Shown here: positions 17,069 to 25,793 of the stretch, piece by piece
Layout of the letters: every line of letters begins with the position of its first letter
Position numbering within the stretch: position 1 is the first letter of the stretch
NCBI RefSeq assembly: GCF_003752465.1
Contig: NZ_RKHJ01000001.1
Span: forward strand, 434,001 to 498,000
Length of the DNA stretch: 64,000 bases
Source of the DNA: Agrococcus jenensis
GTDB lineage: Bacteria; Actinomycetota; Actinomycetes; Actinomycetales; Microbacteriaceae
Direction of reading: 5' to 3'
The notes under the pieces: model-generated
Told to the model about the DNA's origin: nothing
Databases searched by the model: none
Seen by the model: only the letters and a program-made list of their open reading frames with translations
Program-made: the position numbers and the translations under genes

Positions 17069-17758
17069 TCAAATCGTGGTGACGTCCACCGGCACGCCCG
17101 GACCGAACGTGGTCGAGACGGTCGCCTTCTGCACGTAGCGGCCCTTCGACGACGACGGCTTCAGGCGGACGATCTCGTCGAGCGCGGCCTGGATGTTGTC
17201 GCCGAGCTGCTCTGCCGAGAACGAGGCCTTGCCGACGATGAAGTGCACGTTGGCGTGCTTGTCGACGCGGAACTCGATGCGGCCGCCCTTGATGTCCGTC
17301 ACGGCCTGCGCGACGTTCGGGGTGACGGTGCCGGTCTTCGGGTTCGGCATCAGGCCGCGCGGGCCGAGCACCTTGCCGAGACGACCGACCTTGCCCATGA
17401 GCTCGGGGCTCGCGACGGCGGCGTCGAAGTTGGTCCAGCCTGCGGCCACCTTCTCGATGAGCTCGTCGGAGCCGACCTCGTCGGCGCCCGCGGCGATGGC
17501 GGCCTCAGCGGCCGGGCCCTGCGCGAAGACGATGACGCGAGCGGTCTTGCCGGTGCCGTGAGGAAGAGAAACGGTACCGCGGACCATCTGGTCAGCCTTG
17601 CGGGGGTCGACGCCGAGCTTCAGCGCGACCTCGACGGTGGAGTCCGTCTTCGTCGAGCCGGTCTCGCGAGCGAGCGCGACGGCCTCGGCGGCCGTGTAGG
17701 ACTTGTCAGCGTCGATCTTCGCCGCTGCGGCCTTGTAGGCCTTGGACTTCTGTGCCAT
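17069..17758 (-). CDS. rplA: 50S ribosomal protein L1
   Basis: 229 residues, normal length. It has the conserved [20 protein letters not shown] (domain I) and the signature [24 protein letters not shown] in the middle of the protein. L1 binds 23S rRNA at the L1 stalk and can repress its own operon by binding the rplK-rplA mRNA. It lies 80 bases after rplK. The start [11 protein letters not shown] follows a good ribosome-binding site (AGGAGATCCAC). Confidence 0.98.
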   Translation of the reverse strand: MAQKSKAYKAAAAKIDADKSYTAAEAVALARETGSTKTDSTVEVALKLGVDPRKADQMVRGTVSLPHGTGKTARVIVFAQGPAAEAAIAAGADEVGSDELIEKVAAGWTNFDAAVASPELMGKVGRLGKVLGPRGLMPNPKTGTVTPNVAQAVTDIKGGRIEFRVDKHANVHFIVGKASFSAEQLGDNIQAALDEIVRLKPSSSKGRYVQKATVSTTFGPGVPVDVTTI

Positions 17759-17838
17759 GTGGATCTCCTAGATCAGAGTTCGTGGTGCGCGCCTGGCAGG
17801 CGCTCCCACTGGTGAGCCGTAGGGCTCGGGAGTCGAGG

Positions 17839-18270
17839 TCAGCCCTCGACGGTGATGCCCATGGAGCGGGCGGTGCCGGCGACGATCTTCTTCGCGCCCT
17901 CGATGTCGTTCGCGTTGAGGTCGGCCATCTTCTGCTCGGCGATCTCGGTGATCTGCGCCGACGTGAGCTTGCCGACCTTCGTCGTGTGCGGGACGCCGGA
18001 GCCCTTCTTGACGCCTGCGGCCTTCTTGATGAGCTCTGCGGCCGGCGGGGTCTTGAGGATGAAGTCGAACGAGCGGTCCTCGTAGACCGTGATCTCGACC
18101 GGGATGACGTTGCCGCGCTGGTTCTCCGTCGCAGCGTTGTACGCCTTGCAGAACTCCATGATGTTGACGCCGTGCTGACCGAGCGCCGGTCCGATCGGGG
18201 GCGCCGGGTTGGCGGCGCCGGCCTGGATCTGCAGCTTGATCAGACCCGTGACCTTCTTCTTGGGTGCCAT
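17839..18270 (-). CDS. rplK: 50S ribosomal protein L11
   Basis: 143 residues. [34 protein letters not shown] is the universal L11 N-terminal domain; the C-terminal domain that binds the GTPase-associated region of 23S rRNA is complete. It is the thiostrepton-binding site protein of the ribosome and is needed for the RelA-type stringent response. It is part of the conserved tRNA-Trp-secE-nusG-rplK-rplA block. Confidence 0.98.
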   Translation of the reverse strand: MAPKKKVTGLIKLQIQAGAANPAPPIGPALGQHGVNIMEFCKAYNAATENQRGNVIPVEITVYEDRSFDFILKTPPAAELIKKAAGVKKGSGVPHTTKVGKLTSAQITEIAEQKMADLNANDIEGAKKIVAGTARSMGITVEG

Positions 18271-18345
18271 GTCTCTTCCTTCTTGGTGTGTCGCGATCGC
18301 AGGCAGCGCTGAGCGCCCTGGACCGCATCCAGTCCCCTGTGGGGG

Positions 18346-19038
18346 CTAGAGCTTGCTGACCTGTCCGAAGCCGAGCTCGACAGGGGTCTCGCGCTCGAAC
18401 AGGCTGACGAGCACGGTGAGCTTGCGGCTCGCCGGCTGGATCTCGCTGATCGTGCCCGGGAAGCCCGCGAACGAGCCCTCGGTGATGGTGATGGTCTCGC
18501 CGACCTCGAAGTCGACCTCGACCGCGAGCTGCGTGGGCTGCTGCGACGGCGCGGACTTCTGCTGCTCGGCGAGCTGCTCGTCGGCGATGGGCTTCAGCAT
18601 CGTGAAGGCCTCGTCGAAGCGCAGCGGCGCGGGGTTGTGGGCGTTGCCCACGAAGCCGGTCACGCCGGGCGTGTGCCGGACGACCGACCAGGTGTCCTCG
18701 TCGAGCTCCATGCGGACGAGCACGTAGCCGGGGACGCGCACGCGGTTGACGCGCTTGGCCTGGCCGTTCTTCGTCTCGAGCACGTCCTCGGTCGGGACCT
18801 GGATCTCGTAGATGCCGTCGACCTGCATGTTCTCGGCACGGGAGGCGATGTTCGCCTTGACCTTCTTCTCGTAGCCGGCGTACGAGTGGATGACGTACCA
18901 GCGGCCGGGCTTCAGGCGCATCTCGCGCTTGAAGTCGTCGTACGGGTCGGTCTCGGGCTCGGCCGGCTTCTCGTCGGCAGGCACGAGGTCGTCGAGCGCC
19001 TTGTTCAGCTCGATGTCGAGGTCGTTGACGTCAGACAC
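18346..19038 (-). CDS. nusG: Transcription termination/antitermination factor NusG
   Basis: 230 residues. An acidic N-terminal extension of about 45 residues, common in actinobacteria, precedes the NGN domain ([20 protein letters not shown] onward, with [17 protein letters not shown]) that contacts RNA polymerase. The C-terminal KOW domain ([23 protein letters not shown]) binds NusE or Rho. It sits 33 bases after secE. Confidence 0.97.
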   Translation of the reverse strand: MSDVNDLDIELNKALDDLVPADEKPAEPETDPYDDFKREMRLKPGRWYVIHSYAGYEKKVKANIASRAENMQVDGIYEIQVPTEDVLETKNGQAKRVNRVRVPGYVLVRMELDEDTWSVVRHTPGVTGFVGNAHNPAPLRFDEAFTMLKPIADEQLAEQQKSAPSQQPTQLAVEVDFEVGETITITEGSFAGFPGTISEIQPASRKLTVLVSLFERETPVELGFGQVSKL

Positions 19039-19071
19039 AGTCCACCTTCTCCTTCAGGTCCTGGATCGGGC

Positions 19072-19341
19072 TCAGCCGGCGAGGCCGAACATCGGCAGGT
19101 CGCCGAACATCCAGCCCACGAACGAGCCGAACAGGAGGTCGAGGCCAGACACCAGCAGCATCATGAAGACGACGAACACGAGCACGACGAGCGTGTACCG
19201 GATCAGCTCCTTGCGGGTCGGGGTGACGACCTTGCGCAGCTCGACCAGGACTTCCTTGAGGAAGGTCCACAGGCGCATGAACGGGTTGCGAGACGCACCC
19301 TCGCGCGTGCGGGGTGCCTCCTCGATCGCGTTCTCAGCCAC
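19072..19341 (-). CDS. secE: Preprotein translocase subunit SecE
   Basis: 89 residues: a charged amphipathic helix (FMRLWTFLKEVLVELRKVVTPTRKELIRY) followed by one membrane helix (about 50-72), the minimal single-span SecE of Gram-positive bacteria. It clamps SecY in the general secretion channel. It is the first protein gene after tRNA-Trp and probably shares its transcript with nusG. Confidence 0.95.
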   Translation of the reverse strand: MAENAIEEAPRTREGASRNPFMRLWTFLKEVLVELRKVVTPTRKELIRYTLVVLVFVVFMMLLVSGLDLLFGSFVGWMFGDLPMFGLAG

Positions 19342-19409
19342 GGTGACCCTTCGGTTTGTTCGGCCCGGCGGGTGCCAGGCCCGTCAGGCGCCCTCACGGG
19401 CGCCTCGAG

Positions 19410-19482
19410 CAGGGCGGACAGGACTCGAACCTGCAACCTGCGGTTTTGGAGACCGCTGCTCTACCAATTGAGCCACCGCCCT
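19410..19482 (-). tRNA. trnW: tRNA-Trp (CCA anticodon)
   Basis: 73 bases. Acceptor AGGGCGG pairs with CCGCCCT. The anticodon arm GCGGT-CTCCAAA-ACCGC carries CCA, and the T-loop is TTCGAGT. The discriminator is G. The 3' CCA is not encoded. It lies just upstream of secE as in most actinobacteria. Confidence 0.97.
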
Positions 19483-19659
19483 GGGCGGGTGGAGTGCCAT
19501 GGTGTCGCCCATGATCGCCCGTGCAGGGCATACGACAGCATGGCGGTTGTCAACCACCAAGGAGAGAGTCTACGACGGCTCGGCATCCCCTGTCCACTTG
19601 ACGGCGCGCCACCGCCAGCTCGATCGGGAGAGATCCGGGCGGCGACACGCGGTGCCGCC

Positions 19660-19665
19660 TAGGCT
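19660..19665 (+). promoter_or_regulatory. Leaderless -10 (TAGGCT) of the aminotransferase gene
   Basis: TAGGCT ends seven bases before GTG 19673. This fixes the start codon and suggests a leaderless mRNA. Confidence 0.6.
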
Positions 19666-19672
19666 GGGCGCC

Positions 19673-20866
19673 GTGAACCGCATCGCCGCCCGCATCGCCG
19701 CCATCAACGAGTCCGCGACCCTCAAGGTCGACGCGAAGGCCAAGGCGCTCAAGGCCGCCGGCCGCGACGTCATCTCCTACGCCGCGGGCGAGCCGGACTT
19801 CGCCACCCCGCAGAACATCGTCGAGGCCGCGCAGCGCGCGCTCGCCGACCCGAAGAACTACCGCTACACCCCCGCGGCCGGTCTGCCGGAGCTGCGCGAG
19901 GCGATCGCCGCGAAGACGCGGCGCGACTCCGGCCTGGAGGTCGAGCCGAGCCAGGTGCTCGTCACGAACGGCGGCAAGCAGTCGGTCTACCAGGCGTTCC
20001 AGACCATCCTCGACCCGGGCGACGAGGTGCTCGTGCCGACGCCGTACTGGACCACCTACCCCGAGGCGATCGCGCTCACGGGTGCACGGCAGGTCGACGT
20101 CTTCGCCGGCGCCGAGCAGGGCTACCTCGTCACCGTCGACCAGCTCGAGGCCGCCCGCACCGACCGCACGAAGGCGCTGCTCATGGTGAGCCCGTCGAAC
20201 CCGACCGGCGCCGTCTACCCGGCCGACCGGGTGCGCGAGATCGCCGAGTGGGCGGAGGCGAACGGCCTCTGGGTCGTGAGCGACGAGATCTACCAGAACC
20301 TGGTCTACGACGGCGAGCGCGCGGTCTCGGTGACGGAGGCGGTCCCCGCCCTCGCCGACCGCACCATCCTCGTGAACGGCGTCGCGAAGACCTATGCGAT
20401 GACCGGCTGGCGCGTCGGCTGGATGGCCGGCCCCGCCGACGTCATCAAGGCGGCCGCGAACCTGCAGTCGCACCTGACGAGCAACGTGAACAACGTCGCC
20501 CAGCGCGGTGCGCTCGAGGCGCTCACCGGTCCGCAGGACGCGGTCGGCGAGATGCTCGCGGCGTTCGACCGCCGTCGGCAGACGATCGTCGCCGAGCTCT
20601 CGCAGATCGACGGCATCACCGTGCCGACGCCCAAGGGCGCCTTCTACGTCTACGCGGACGTCGCCGGGCTGCTCGGCAGGACGTGGGGCGGCGTCACGCC
20701 CTCGTCGAGCCTCGAGCTCGCCGACCTGATGCTCGAGCAGGCCGACGTGGCCGCGGTGCCGGGCGAGGCGTTCGGCCCCTCGGGCTACCTGCGCTTCTCG
20801 TACGCGCTCGGCGACGACGCGCTGCTCGAGGGCGTCCAGCGGCTGCAGCGCCTCTTCGCCGCGTAG
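19673..20866 (+). CDS. aspC: Aspartate aminotransferase, class I (PLP-dependent)
   Basis: 397 residues. The fold-type I motifs are [11 protein letters not shown] near the N-terminus (substrate carboxylate and cofactor region), [36 protein letters not shown] (Asp holding the pyridine nitrogen) and [21 protein letters not shown] with the Schiff-base Lys. Arg in [12 protein letters not shown] binds the alpha-carboxylate. It interconverts aspartate and oxaloacetate with glutamate/2-oxoglutarate. Bacterial genes of this Ib type next to secE are common in this family. The GTG start was chosen because the mature homologous sequence begins there and a leaderless -10 precedes it. Confidence 0.92.
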   Translation: MNRIAARIAAINESATLKVDAKAKALKAAGRDVISYAAGEPDFATPQNIVEAAQRALADPKNYRYTPAAGLPELREAIAAKTRRDSGLEVEPSQVLVTNGGKQSVYQAFQTILDPGDEVLVPTPYWTTYPEAIALTGARQVDVFAGAEQGYLVTVDQLEAARTDRTKALLMVSPSNPTGAVYPADRVREIAEWAEANGLWVVSDEIYQNLVYDGERAVSVTEAVPALADRTILVNGVAKTYAMTGWRVGWMAGPADVIKAAANLQSHLTSNVNNVAQRGALEALTGPQDAVGEMLAAFDRRRQTIVAELSQIDGITVPTPKGAFYVYADVAGLLGRTWGGVTPSSSLELADLMLEQADVAAVPGEAFGPSGYLRFSYALGDDALLEGVQRLQRLFAA

Positions 20867-20869
20867 CCG

Positions 20870-21766
20870 GTGGAGCTCGAGCAGGTCGCGCCCGAGCTGC
20901 GCGATGCCGTCGCGCGGCTCGGCGGCGTCCCGCTCGAGCGTCGGGTCGGCCGGGCGATCGGCAGGATCGCGCCCCGGCTGATGCGCTGGCCGAGGGAGCC
21001 GGGTGTGCGCATCGGCCGCGCCCGCGTCGGCGGCGTGCGCGTGCGCACCTACGCGCCGCCCGAGGTGCGCAGCGACGCCGTGCTGCTGTGGATCCACGGC
21101 GGCGGGATGCTGATCGGTGCGCCGGCGATGGACGACCACTTCTGCTCCGAGACCGCCGCCCGCCTCGGCATCCGGGTCGTGAGCGTCGACTACCGGCTCG
21201 CGCCCGAGCATCCGTTCCCGGCGCCGCTCGACGACTGCGCCCGCGTCTTCGCCGGGCTCATCGCGCGCGGTCACGCGCGGATCGCGCTGGGCGGCCAGAG
21301 CGCCGGCGCCGGCCTCGCCGCGGGGCTCGCGCAGCGGCTGCTGGACGAGGGCGGACCGCAGCCGATCGCGCAGCTGCTCGACTGCCCGATGCTCGACGAC
21401 CGCACCGCCGCCGACGCCGCGCGCGACGACGAGGCGCACTTCGTCTGGGACAACCGCGAGAACCGCCTGGGCTGGCGCTCGCTGCTCGGCCAGGAGCCGG
21501 GCGCGCCGTCGGTGCCCGCCCATGCCGTGCCCACGCGCCGCGCGAACCTCGGCGGGCTGCCGCCGGCGTGGATCGGGGTCGGCTCGATCGACCTCTTCCA
21601 CGACGAGGACGTCGCGTACGCCGAGCGGCTGCGCGCCGCAGGCGTCGACGTCGACCTGCTGGTGGTGCCGGGTGCGCCGCACGGGCTGCTGGCGGTCGCA
21701 GCGCGGTCGGCGCTCGCCGAGCGCTACCGGCGCGCGGCGCAGGAGTGGCTCCGAGCCCGGCTCTGA
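20870..21766 (+). CDS. Alpha/beta hydrolase, HSL family esterase
   Basis: 298 residues. The HSL-family oxyanion motif LWIHGGGMLIGAP, nucleophile elbow GGQSAGAG, acid region SIDLFHDEDVAYAE and catalytic His in GAPHGLLAV are all present, so a full Ser-Asp-His triad is predicted. These enzymes cleave short acyl esters. The GTG start lies four bases after the aminotransferase stop, so the two genes are probably co-transcribed although their functions look unrelated. Confidence 0.87.
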   Translation: MELEQVAPELRDAVARLGGVPLERRVGRAIGRIAPRLMRWPREPGVRIGRARVGGVRVRTYAPPEVRSDAVLLWIHGGGMLIGAPAMDDHFCSETAARLGIRVVSVDYRLAPEHPFPAPLDDCARVFAGLIARGHARIALGGQSAGAGLAAGLAQRLLDEGGPQPIAQLLDCPMLDDRTAADAARDDEAHFVWDNRENRLGWRSLLGQEPGAPSVPAHAVPTRRANLGGLPPAWIGVGSIDLFHDEDVAYAERLRAAGVDVDLLVVPGAPHGLLAVAARSALAERYRRAAQEWLRARL

Positions 21767-21791
21767 CCGCGCCGACGGGCCGAGCCGCCCG

Positions 21792-22241
21792 CTACACGTG
21801 CTGGGCGTAGGCGCGGTAGCGCTCGAGCAGCTTCGGCCAGCCGCCGTGCTGCTCGCGGCCGCGCTGGTTGGAGGCGTTCCAGCCGGAGTGCGTGAGGTGC
21901 ACGCGGGTGCCGCCGTGCGGCAGGTCGGTGAAGGTGACGAGCACCGTGGTCGCGTCGCCCTCGTGGGTGAGGCGGAAGGTGTGCCCGAAGCGCTCACCAG
22001 GGACCGTCTCGGTGACCTCGCCCCAGACGACCTCGCGGCCGTCGCGCCCGTGCTCGACGATGCGGAGGCCGTCGCGCTGCTCCACCTCGATGCGGTCGAG
22101 CCCGGAGCCCGTCGCGGTCCAGCCGGGGTGCCACCACTCGCTCAGGCCGTGCACGTAGGCGTCCCAGGCGCGCGTCCGGCTCACCGCCACCTCGAGCTCG
22201 TGCTCGATCGGCGAGGTGTCGTCCGGCTCGTGCTGATCCAT
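21792..22241 (-). CDS. SRPBCC/AHSA1-family protein
   Basis: 149 residues of the START-like (Bet v1) fold: EHELEVAVSRTRAWDAYVHGLSEWWHPGW at the N-terminus, a central beta-sheet (VVWGEVTETVPGERFGHTFR), and TRVHLTHSGWNASNQRG before the long C-terminal helix. The pattern VSRTRAWDAY...WWHP...GW is typical of ATPase-activator (AHSA1)-like SRPBCC proteins that often act in small-ligand binding. Function unknown. It is convergent with the esterase gene. Confidence 0.8.
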   Translation of the reverse strand: MDQHEPDDTSPIEHELEVAVSRTRAWDAYVHGLSEWWHPGWTATGSGLDRIEVEQRDGLRIVEHGRDGREVVWGEVTETVPGERFGHTFRLTHEGDATTVLVTFTDLPHGGTRVHLTHSGWNASNQRGREQHGGWPKLLERYRAYAQHV

Positions 22242-22414
22242 GGCTGTCCCCCGAGCATCGACTCTGCCACGGCCCGACGCGGGGAGCAATCGTGGCGCCG
22301 CGCACCGCGAGCGAGCGCACGCGTCCGGCGCACGCTCGATCGGTCTGACGCCGGGGCGAGCCGCTCCACGCGCTCGGCGGGCCGCTGCGGCCGATCGAGC
22401 GCGCGGCGGGGCGG

Positions 22415-23560
22415 CTAGAGCGTCAGCCCGACGAGCACCGGCTCCGCCACGAGGTGCACGCCGAACTGGTTCTCGACGCGCGCCTGCACGAAGCGCGCGA
22501 GCTCGGCGATCTCCTCGCCCGTCGCGCCGCCGCGGTTGGTGAGGGCGAGGGTGTGCTTGTCCGAGATGGCCGCGCGCGAGCCCGGCAGCGAGAAGCCGCG
22601 GCCGATGCCCGCGTGCTCGATGAGCCACGCGGCCGACAGCTTCACCTGCGGCACCGGTCGCTCCAGCGAGGGCACCGCCGTGTCGGCGTCGAGCGGCAGC
22701 ACCGTCGCCTGCGGCGCGGGCGACGTCGACCAGCTCGGCACGTCCTTCGGCAGCGCCGCGGCGAAGCGTGCGGAGACGATGGGGTTGGTGAAGAACGAGC
22801 CGGCGCTCACCGAGTCGGGGTCGTCCGACAGCACCATGCCCTTCGAGCCGCGCAGCGCGAGCACCGATGCGCGCACGTCCTCGAGGGGCACGCGCGTGCC
22901 GAGCTCGACCCCGAGCGCCGAGGCGAGCTGCTGGTACGCGACCGGCTGGCTGCGACCGTCGGGCGAGCGGCGCAGCCGCAGGTCGACCGACAGCACGACG
23001 CCGCGCAGCACGCCCCGCTTGATCGCCGAGTCGCGGTAGCCGAGCCGCAGCTCGGAGGCCGGCACCGAGCGCACCTCGAGCGTCTCGGCATCGAGCAGCT
23101 CGATGCCCTGCAGCGTCGACGACAGCTCCTGGCCGTACGCGCCGATGTTCTGCACGGGCGAGGCGCCGACCGAGCCGGGCACGCCGCTCAGGGCCTCGAT
23201 GCCCGTCAGGCCCTGCTCGACCGCGAGCGCGACGAGCGCATCCCACGACTCGCCGGCCTCGACGCGCAGCACGACGGCGTCGTCGACGGGCGCGTCCTCG
23301 CCCGCGGGACGGTGCGGCCGCTCCGCGGCGGGGAGCGTGCGGATGCCGCGCGTGGTGATGTGCAGGACGGTGCCGTCGTAGGGCTCGTCCGACGCGACCG
23401 TGTTGGAGCCGCCGCCGAGCAGCAGGTGCTCGCCGCCGTCCGCCACGATCTCGGTGTAGGCCGCGATGACCTCGTCGCGCGTGCCCGCCTCGATCCAGCG
23501 GCCGACCTCGCCGCCGACGCGCATGGTGGTGGCGTCGGCGAGCCTGCGCGACGCCGTCAT
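22415..23560 (-). CDS. murB: UDP-N-acetylmuramate dehydrogenase
   Basis: 381 residues, the long type typical of actinobacteria. The FAD-binding domain (PCMH fold) contains TTMRVGGEVGRWIEA and LLLGGGSNTVASDEPYDG, and the family mark GIEALSGVPGSVGASPVQNIGAYGQE. The catalytic Ser for hydride-linked protonation is in DSVSAGSFFTNPIV, and the conserved Glu region at the C-terminus is present. It reduces UDP-GlcNAc-enolpyruvate in peptidoglycan synthesis. ATG overlaps the stop of the MaoC-like gene (ATGA), so it is translated with it. A hadA-hadB-murB order is conserved in actinobacteria. Confidence 0.95.
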   Translation of the reverse strand: MTASRRLADATTMRVGGEVGRWIEAGTRDEVIAAYTEIVADGGEHLLLGGGSNTVASDEPYDGTVLHITTRGIRTLPAAERPHRPAGEDAPVDDAVVLRVEAGESWDALVALAVEQGLTGIEALSGVPGSVGASPVQNIGAYGQELSSTLQGIELLDAETLEVRSVPASELRLGYRDSAIKRGVLRGVVLSVDLRLRRSPDGRSQPVAYQQLASALGVELGTRVPLEDVRASVLALRGSKGMVLSDDPDSVSAGSFFTNPIVSARFAAALPKDVPSWSTSPAPQATVLPLDADTAVPSLERPVPQVKLSAAWLIEHAGIGRGFSLPGSRAAISDKHTLALTNRGGATGEEIAELARFVQARVENQFGVHLVAEPVLVGLTL

Positions 23561-23979
23561 CGGTCGGTCGCCACGACGACCTGCGCCTTGCCGAGCACGG
23601 TCTGCTCGCCGACGGTGACCGTGAGGTCGATGCGGGCGCTGCCCTCGTCGACGCGCGCGACCTTCGCGACCACGTGCAGCGCCGCACCCGTCTCGGGATC
23701 GACGACCACGGGCCGCGTGAAGCGCACCTGGTAGTCGAGGATCCGACCGGGGCCGGCCCAGTCCACGACCGGCTGCACGGCGACTCCCATCGTGAGCATG
23801 CCGTGGGCCAGCACGCCCGGCAGACCGACGGACTCGGCGACGTCGTCGCGGTAGTGGATGGGGTTGAAGTCGCCGGAGGCACCGGCGTACCGCACGAGCG
23901 AGTCGCGCGTGAGCGCGAGGTCGCGCTCCGCGACCACCTGCCCCACCTCGAGCTCGCCGAGCTGCTGCGCGCCGGTCAT
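23557..23979 (-). CDS. MaoC-like dehydratase (HadB type)
   Basis: 140 residues, single hot-dog domain. The hydratase-2 motif RYAGASGDFNPIHYRDDVAESVGLPGVLAHG contains the catalytic Asp and His. In mycobacteria HadB pairs with HadA as a 3-hydroxyacyl dehydratase; in this lineage the pair may serve acyl-chain metabolism. Two starts are possible: ATG 23979 preceded at 9 bases by GGAGGGG (23995-23989), or ATG 23997 that would overlap the upstream stop. The ribosome-binding site favours 23979. Confidence 0.85.
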   Translation of the reverse strand: MTGAQQLGELEVGQVVAERDLALTRDSLVRYAGASGDFNPIHYRDDVAESVGLPGVLAHGMLTMGVAVQPVVDWAGPGRILDYQVRFTRPVVVDPETGAALHVVAKVARVDEGSARIDLTVTVGEQTVLGKAQVVVATDR

Positions 23980-23988
23980 CGGCGTCGT

Positions 23989-23995
23989 CCCCTCC
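23989..23995 (-). promoter_or_regulatory. Ribosome-binding site deciding the HadB-type start
   Basis: GGAGGGG on the minus strand ends nine bases before ATG 23979 and lies inside the alternative N-terminus starting at 23997. Confidence 0.6.
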
Positions 23996-23996
23996 A

Positions 23997-24440
23997 TCAG
24001 GCGGCCCGCACCACGAGCGTCGACGTGGCGGTGACCACGTGCTCGCCGTCCGCATCCGTGATGACGCTCTCGCTCGTCACCATGTCGTTGCCGCCGAGCG
24101 ACTTGACGCTCGTGACAGTCAGCTGCGCCGTGAGCTCGTCGCCTGCGACGATCGGCCGCGTCGCGCTGAACCGCTGGTCGCCGTGCACGACGCGGGTGAA
24201 GTCGACGCCCGCGGTCTCGTCCTCGAGCAGCTGGCGGAGCGTGAGCTCCTGGATGACGATCGGGAAGGTGGGCGGCGCGATCACGTCGGCATGGCCGGCG
24301 GCACGCGCGGCCTCGACGTCGAGGTGCTCGGGGTGCGTCGCCTGCACCGCGCGGGCGAACTCGCGCACCTTCTCTCGCCCGACGAGGTAGGGGGCCGTGG
24401 GCGGGTACTGCCTGCCCTGGATCTCGGGGTTCACTGGCAC
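23997..24440 (-). CDS. MaoC N-terminal-domain dehydratase (HadA type)
   Basis: 147 residues, FAS1/HadA-like hot-dog domain without the catalytic loop: VGREKVREFARAVQATHPEHLD, then VIAPPTFPIVIQELTLRQLL and VVHGDQRFSATRPIVAGDELTA. Such subunits combine with a catalytic MaoC partner, here the next gene. GTG 24440 was taken as the start because TAGACT ends six bases before it, which predicts a leaderless mRNA. That -10 overlaps the stop codon of the upstream methyltransferase gene. Confidence 0.85.
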   Translation of the reverse strand: MPVNPEIQGRQYPPTAPYLVGREKVREFARAVQATHPEHLDVEAARAAGHADVIAPPTFPIVIQELTLRQLLEDETAGVDFTRVVHGDQRFSATRPIVAGDELTAQLTVTSVKSLGGNDMVTSESVITDADGEHVVTATSTLVVRAA

Positions 24441-24446
24441 GCAGCC

Positions 24447-24452
24447 AGTCTA
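24447..24452 (-). promoter_or_regulatory. Leaderless -10 (TAGACT) of hadA-like gene, overlapping mmuM stop
   Basis: On the minus strand TAGACT is followed by six bases and GTG 24440. Its first three bases are the TAG stop of the upstream gene (24452-24450). Confidence 0.6.
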
Positions 24453-25451
24453 GGCAGTGGCGTGCGCCTGCCAGAGGGCGGCGACGTGGCGGCTGTCGGT
24501 GCCGCAGCATCCGCCCACCACCGAGAGCGACGGCAGCAGCGCCCGCACCTGCTCGTGCGCGCGTCCCAGCTCGCCGATGTCGCCGGCGTCGAGGGTCGTC
24601 GCGGCGTCGAGCTCCGCGTGGCTCCGCGTCGAGGCGTTGTAGCGCACGGCGGCGATGCGCTCGCGCCACGACCCTCCGTCGAGCGCGCGCAGCACGTGCT
24701 GCGGATGCGCGCAGTTGACCATGAAGTGCACCGTGTCGGTCTCCCGATCGACGAGCTCGACCGCCTCGCGGAGGGTCATGCCGCCGCGCAGCCGTCCGTC
24801 GGTCTCGACCGTGAAGCCGATCACCGCGGGCAGTCCGTGGAAGTAGGCGGCACGGGCGATGCCGATCGCCTCGCCGGGGTCGCTGAGCGTGAACGCGGTG
24901 ACGAGGTCGACCCCGCCCTCCGCGAAGGCGTCGACCTGCGCCTCGTGATAGGTCCTCGCGTCGTCGGGGTCGACGGGCGGGACGTCGGCGTACGCGTCGG
25001 CGCGCGGACCGATCGCGCCGCTGATGAGCACCGCGTCGAGGTCGACGTACGACTCGCGCAGCTGCTGCAGGTGGCGCACGGCCAGCACGTTGACGTCGTA
25101 GAGCGCCCGGCGCGCGTCGCCGAGCCTCGCACCCCAGTCGGGGTTGGCCCGCCACGTCGCCGTCTCGAGCACCAGACCGGCGCCGACGGCCGCGGCGATC
25201 GCCGCGTACTCGCCGAAGTACGCCGCGAGCGTCGCCCTGCCGTGCTCGCTGCGCAGCAGCGGGTAGGCGGCGAAGTGCGGCAGGTCGATGCCGTGGCGGA
25301 AGATGAGGTCGGTCTCGAGGCCGCCGTCGGTGACGAACGGATGCTCGGGCGACGGCCAGCGCCCCGTGCGGCGATGCGGCACGACGTGGTGGTGGGTGGA
25401 GGGCTTCTCCGTGAGCGAGGGCAATGCCGCCCTCGGGATCATGCTGGACAT
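24450..25451 (-). CDS. mmuM: Homocysteine S-methyltransferase
   Basis: 333 residues of the Zn-dependent S-methyltransferase family (PF02574). VTDGGLETDLIFRHGIDLPHFAA opens the barrel, FMVNCAHPQHV supplies the first zinc Cys, and VVGGCCGTDSRHVAAL the two C-terminal zinc cysteines. It makes methionine from homocysteine with S-methylmethionine or S-adenosylmethionine as methyl donor. ATG 25451 was chosen because GGAAGG lies seven bases upstream. The gene lies beside the outer copy of the tRNA-Met direct repeat but outside the island. Confidence 0.9.
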   Translation of the reverse strand: MSSMIPRAALPSLTEKPSTHHHVVPHRRTGRWPSPEHPFVTDGGLETDLIFRHGIDLPHFAAYPLLRSEHGRATLAAYFGEYAAIAAAVGAGLVLETATWRANPDWGARLGDARRALYDVNVLAVRHLQQLRESYVDLDAVLISGAIGPRADAYADVPPVDPDDARTYHEAQVDAFAEGGVDLVTAFTLSDPGEAIGIARAAYFHGLPAVIGFTVETDGRLRGGMTLREAVELVDRETDTVHFMVNCAHPQHVLRALDGGSWRERIAAVRYNASTRSHAELDAATTLDAGDIGELGRAHEQVRALLPSLSVVGGCCGTDSRHVAALWQAHATA

Positions 25452-25555
25452 CGTCGTCCTTCCGCCGAGCACAGCGGCAGGCCGGGCGGTCTGCCCGGCC
25501 GCAGGCTACTCGCGGCGGCGCTGTCGGTCCATGCCCCGATCTGCTGCCGACATGC

Positions 25556-25587
25556 CGAAGGGGACCGGACGCATCCGATCCCCTTCG
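25556..25587 (-). terminator. Hairpin next to the tRNA-Met fragment (probable ancestral tRNA terminator)
   Basis: Arms 25556-25569 and 25574-25587 pair with one mismatch around a 4-base loop. It lies just past the outer tRNA 3'-end copy, in the same relative position as the terminator following the intact tRNA-Met at 28182-28211. It is probably the original tRNA-Met terminator left behind after insertion. Confidence 0.65.
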
Positions 25588-25591
25588 TGGC

Positions 25592-25630
25592 GGTAGCGAG
25601 GGCGGGGTTCGAACCCGCGACCTCACGATT
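25592..25630 (-). repeat. attL-like direct repeat: orphan 3' part of tRNA-Met
   Basis: 39 bases identical to 28215-28253, covering the 3' half of tRNA-Met (part of the anticodon stem, variable loop, T-arm, acceptor strand) plus two bases beyond. The rest of the tRNA is absent. This is the standard scar of a tyrosine-recombinase element integrating in a tRNA gene. The following 160 bases (25631-25793) hold no gene or structure I could identify. Confidence 0.85.
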
Positions 25631-25793
25631 CGACGTCGCGGCGCGGGGCGCTCATCTGGGACGAGCTGTGCCGAGCCTGCGGGCGCGCTCGCGAGCCTCC
25701 ACCGCACGTCGACAAGCCGGACGACGGCGAGGTGCCGGGCATTCGCGGGTGGTGAGATTGTGGGACCGCTCCGCGAGCGAAGCAGAGAGCGGA

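Noticed and set aside
25452..25555. SAM- or cobalamin-responsive riboswitch upstream of mmuM
   Set aside because: No conserved riboswitch core was visible; the structured elements there are explained by the tRNA fragment and its terminator.
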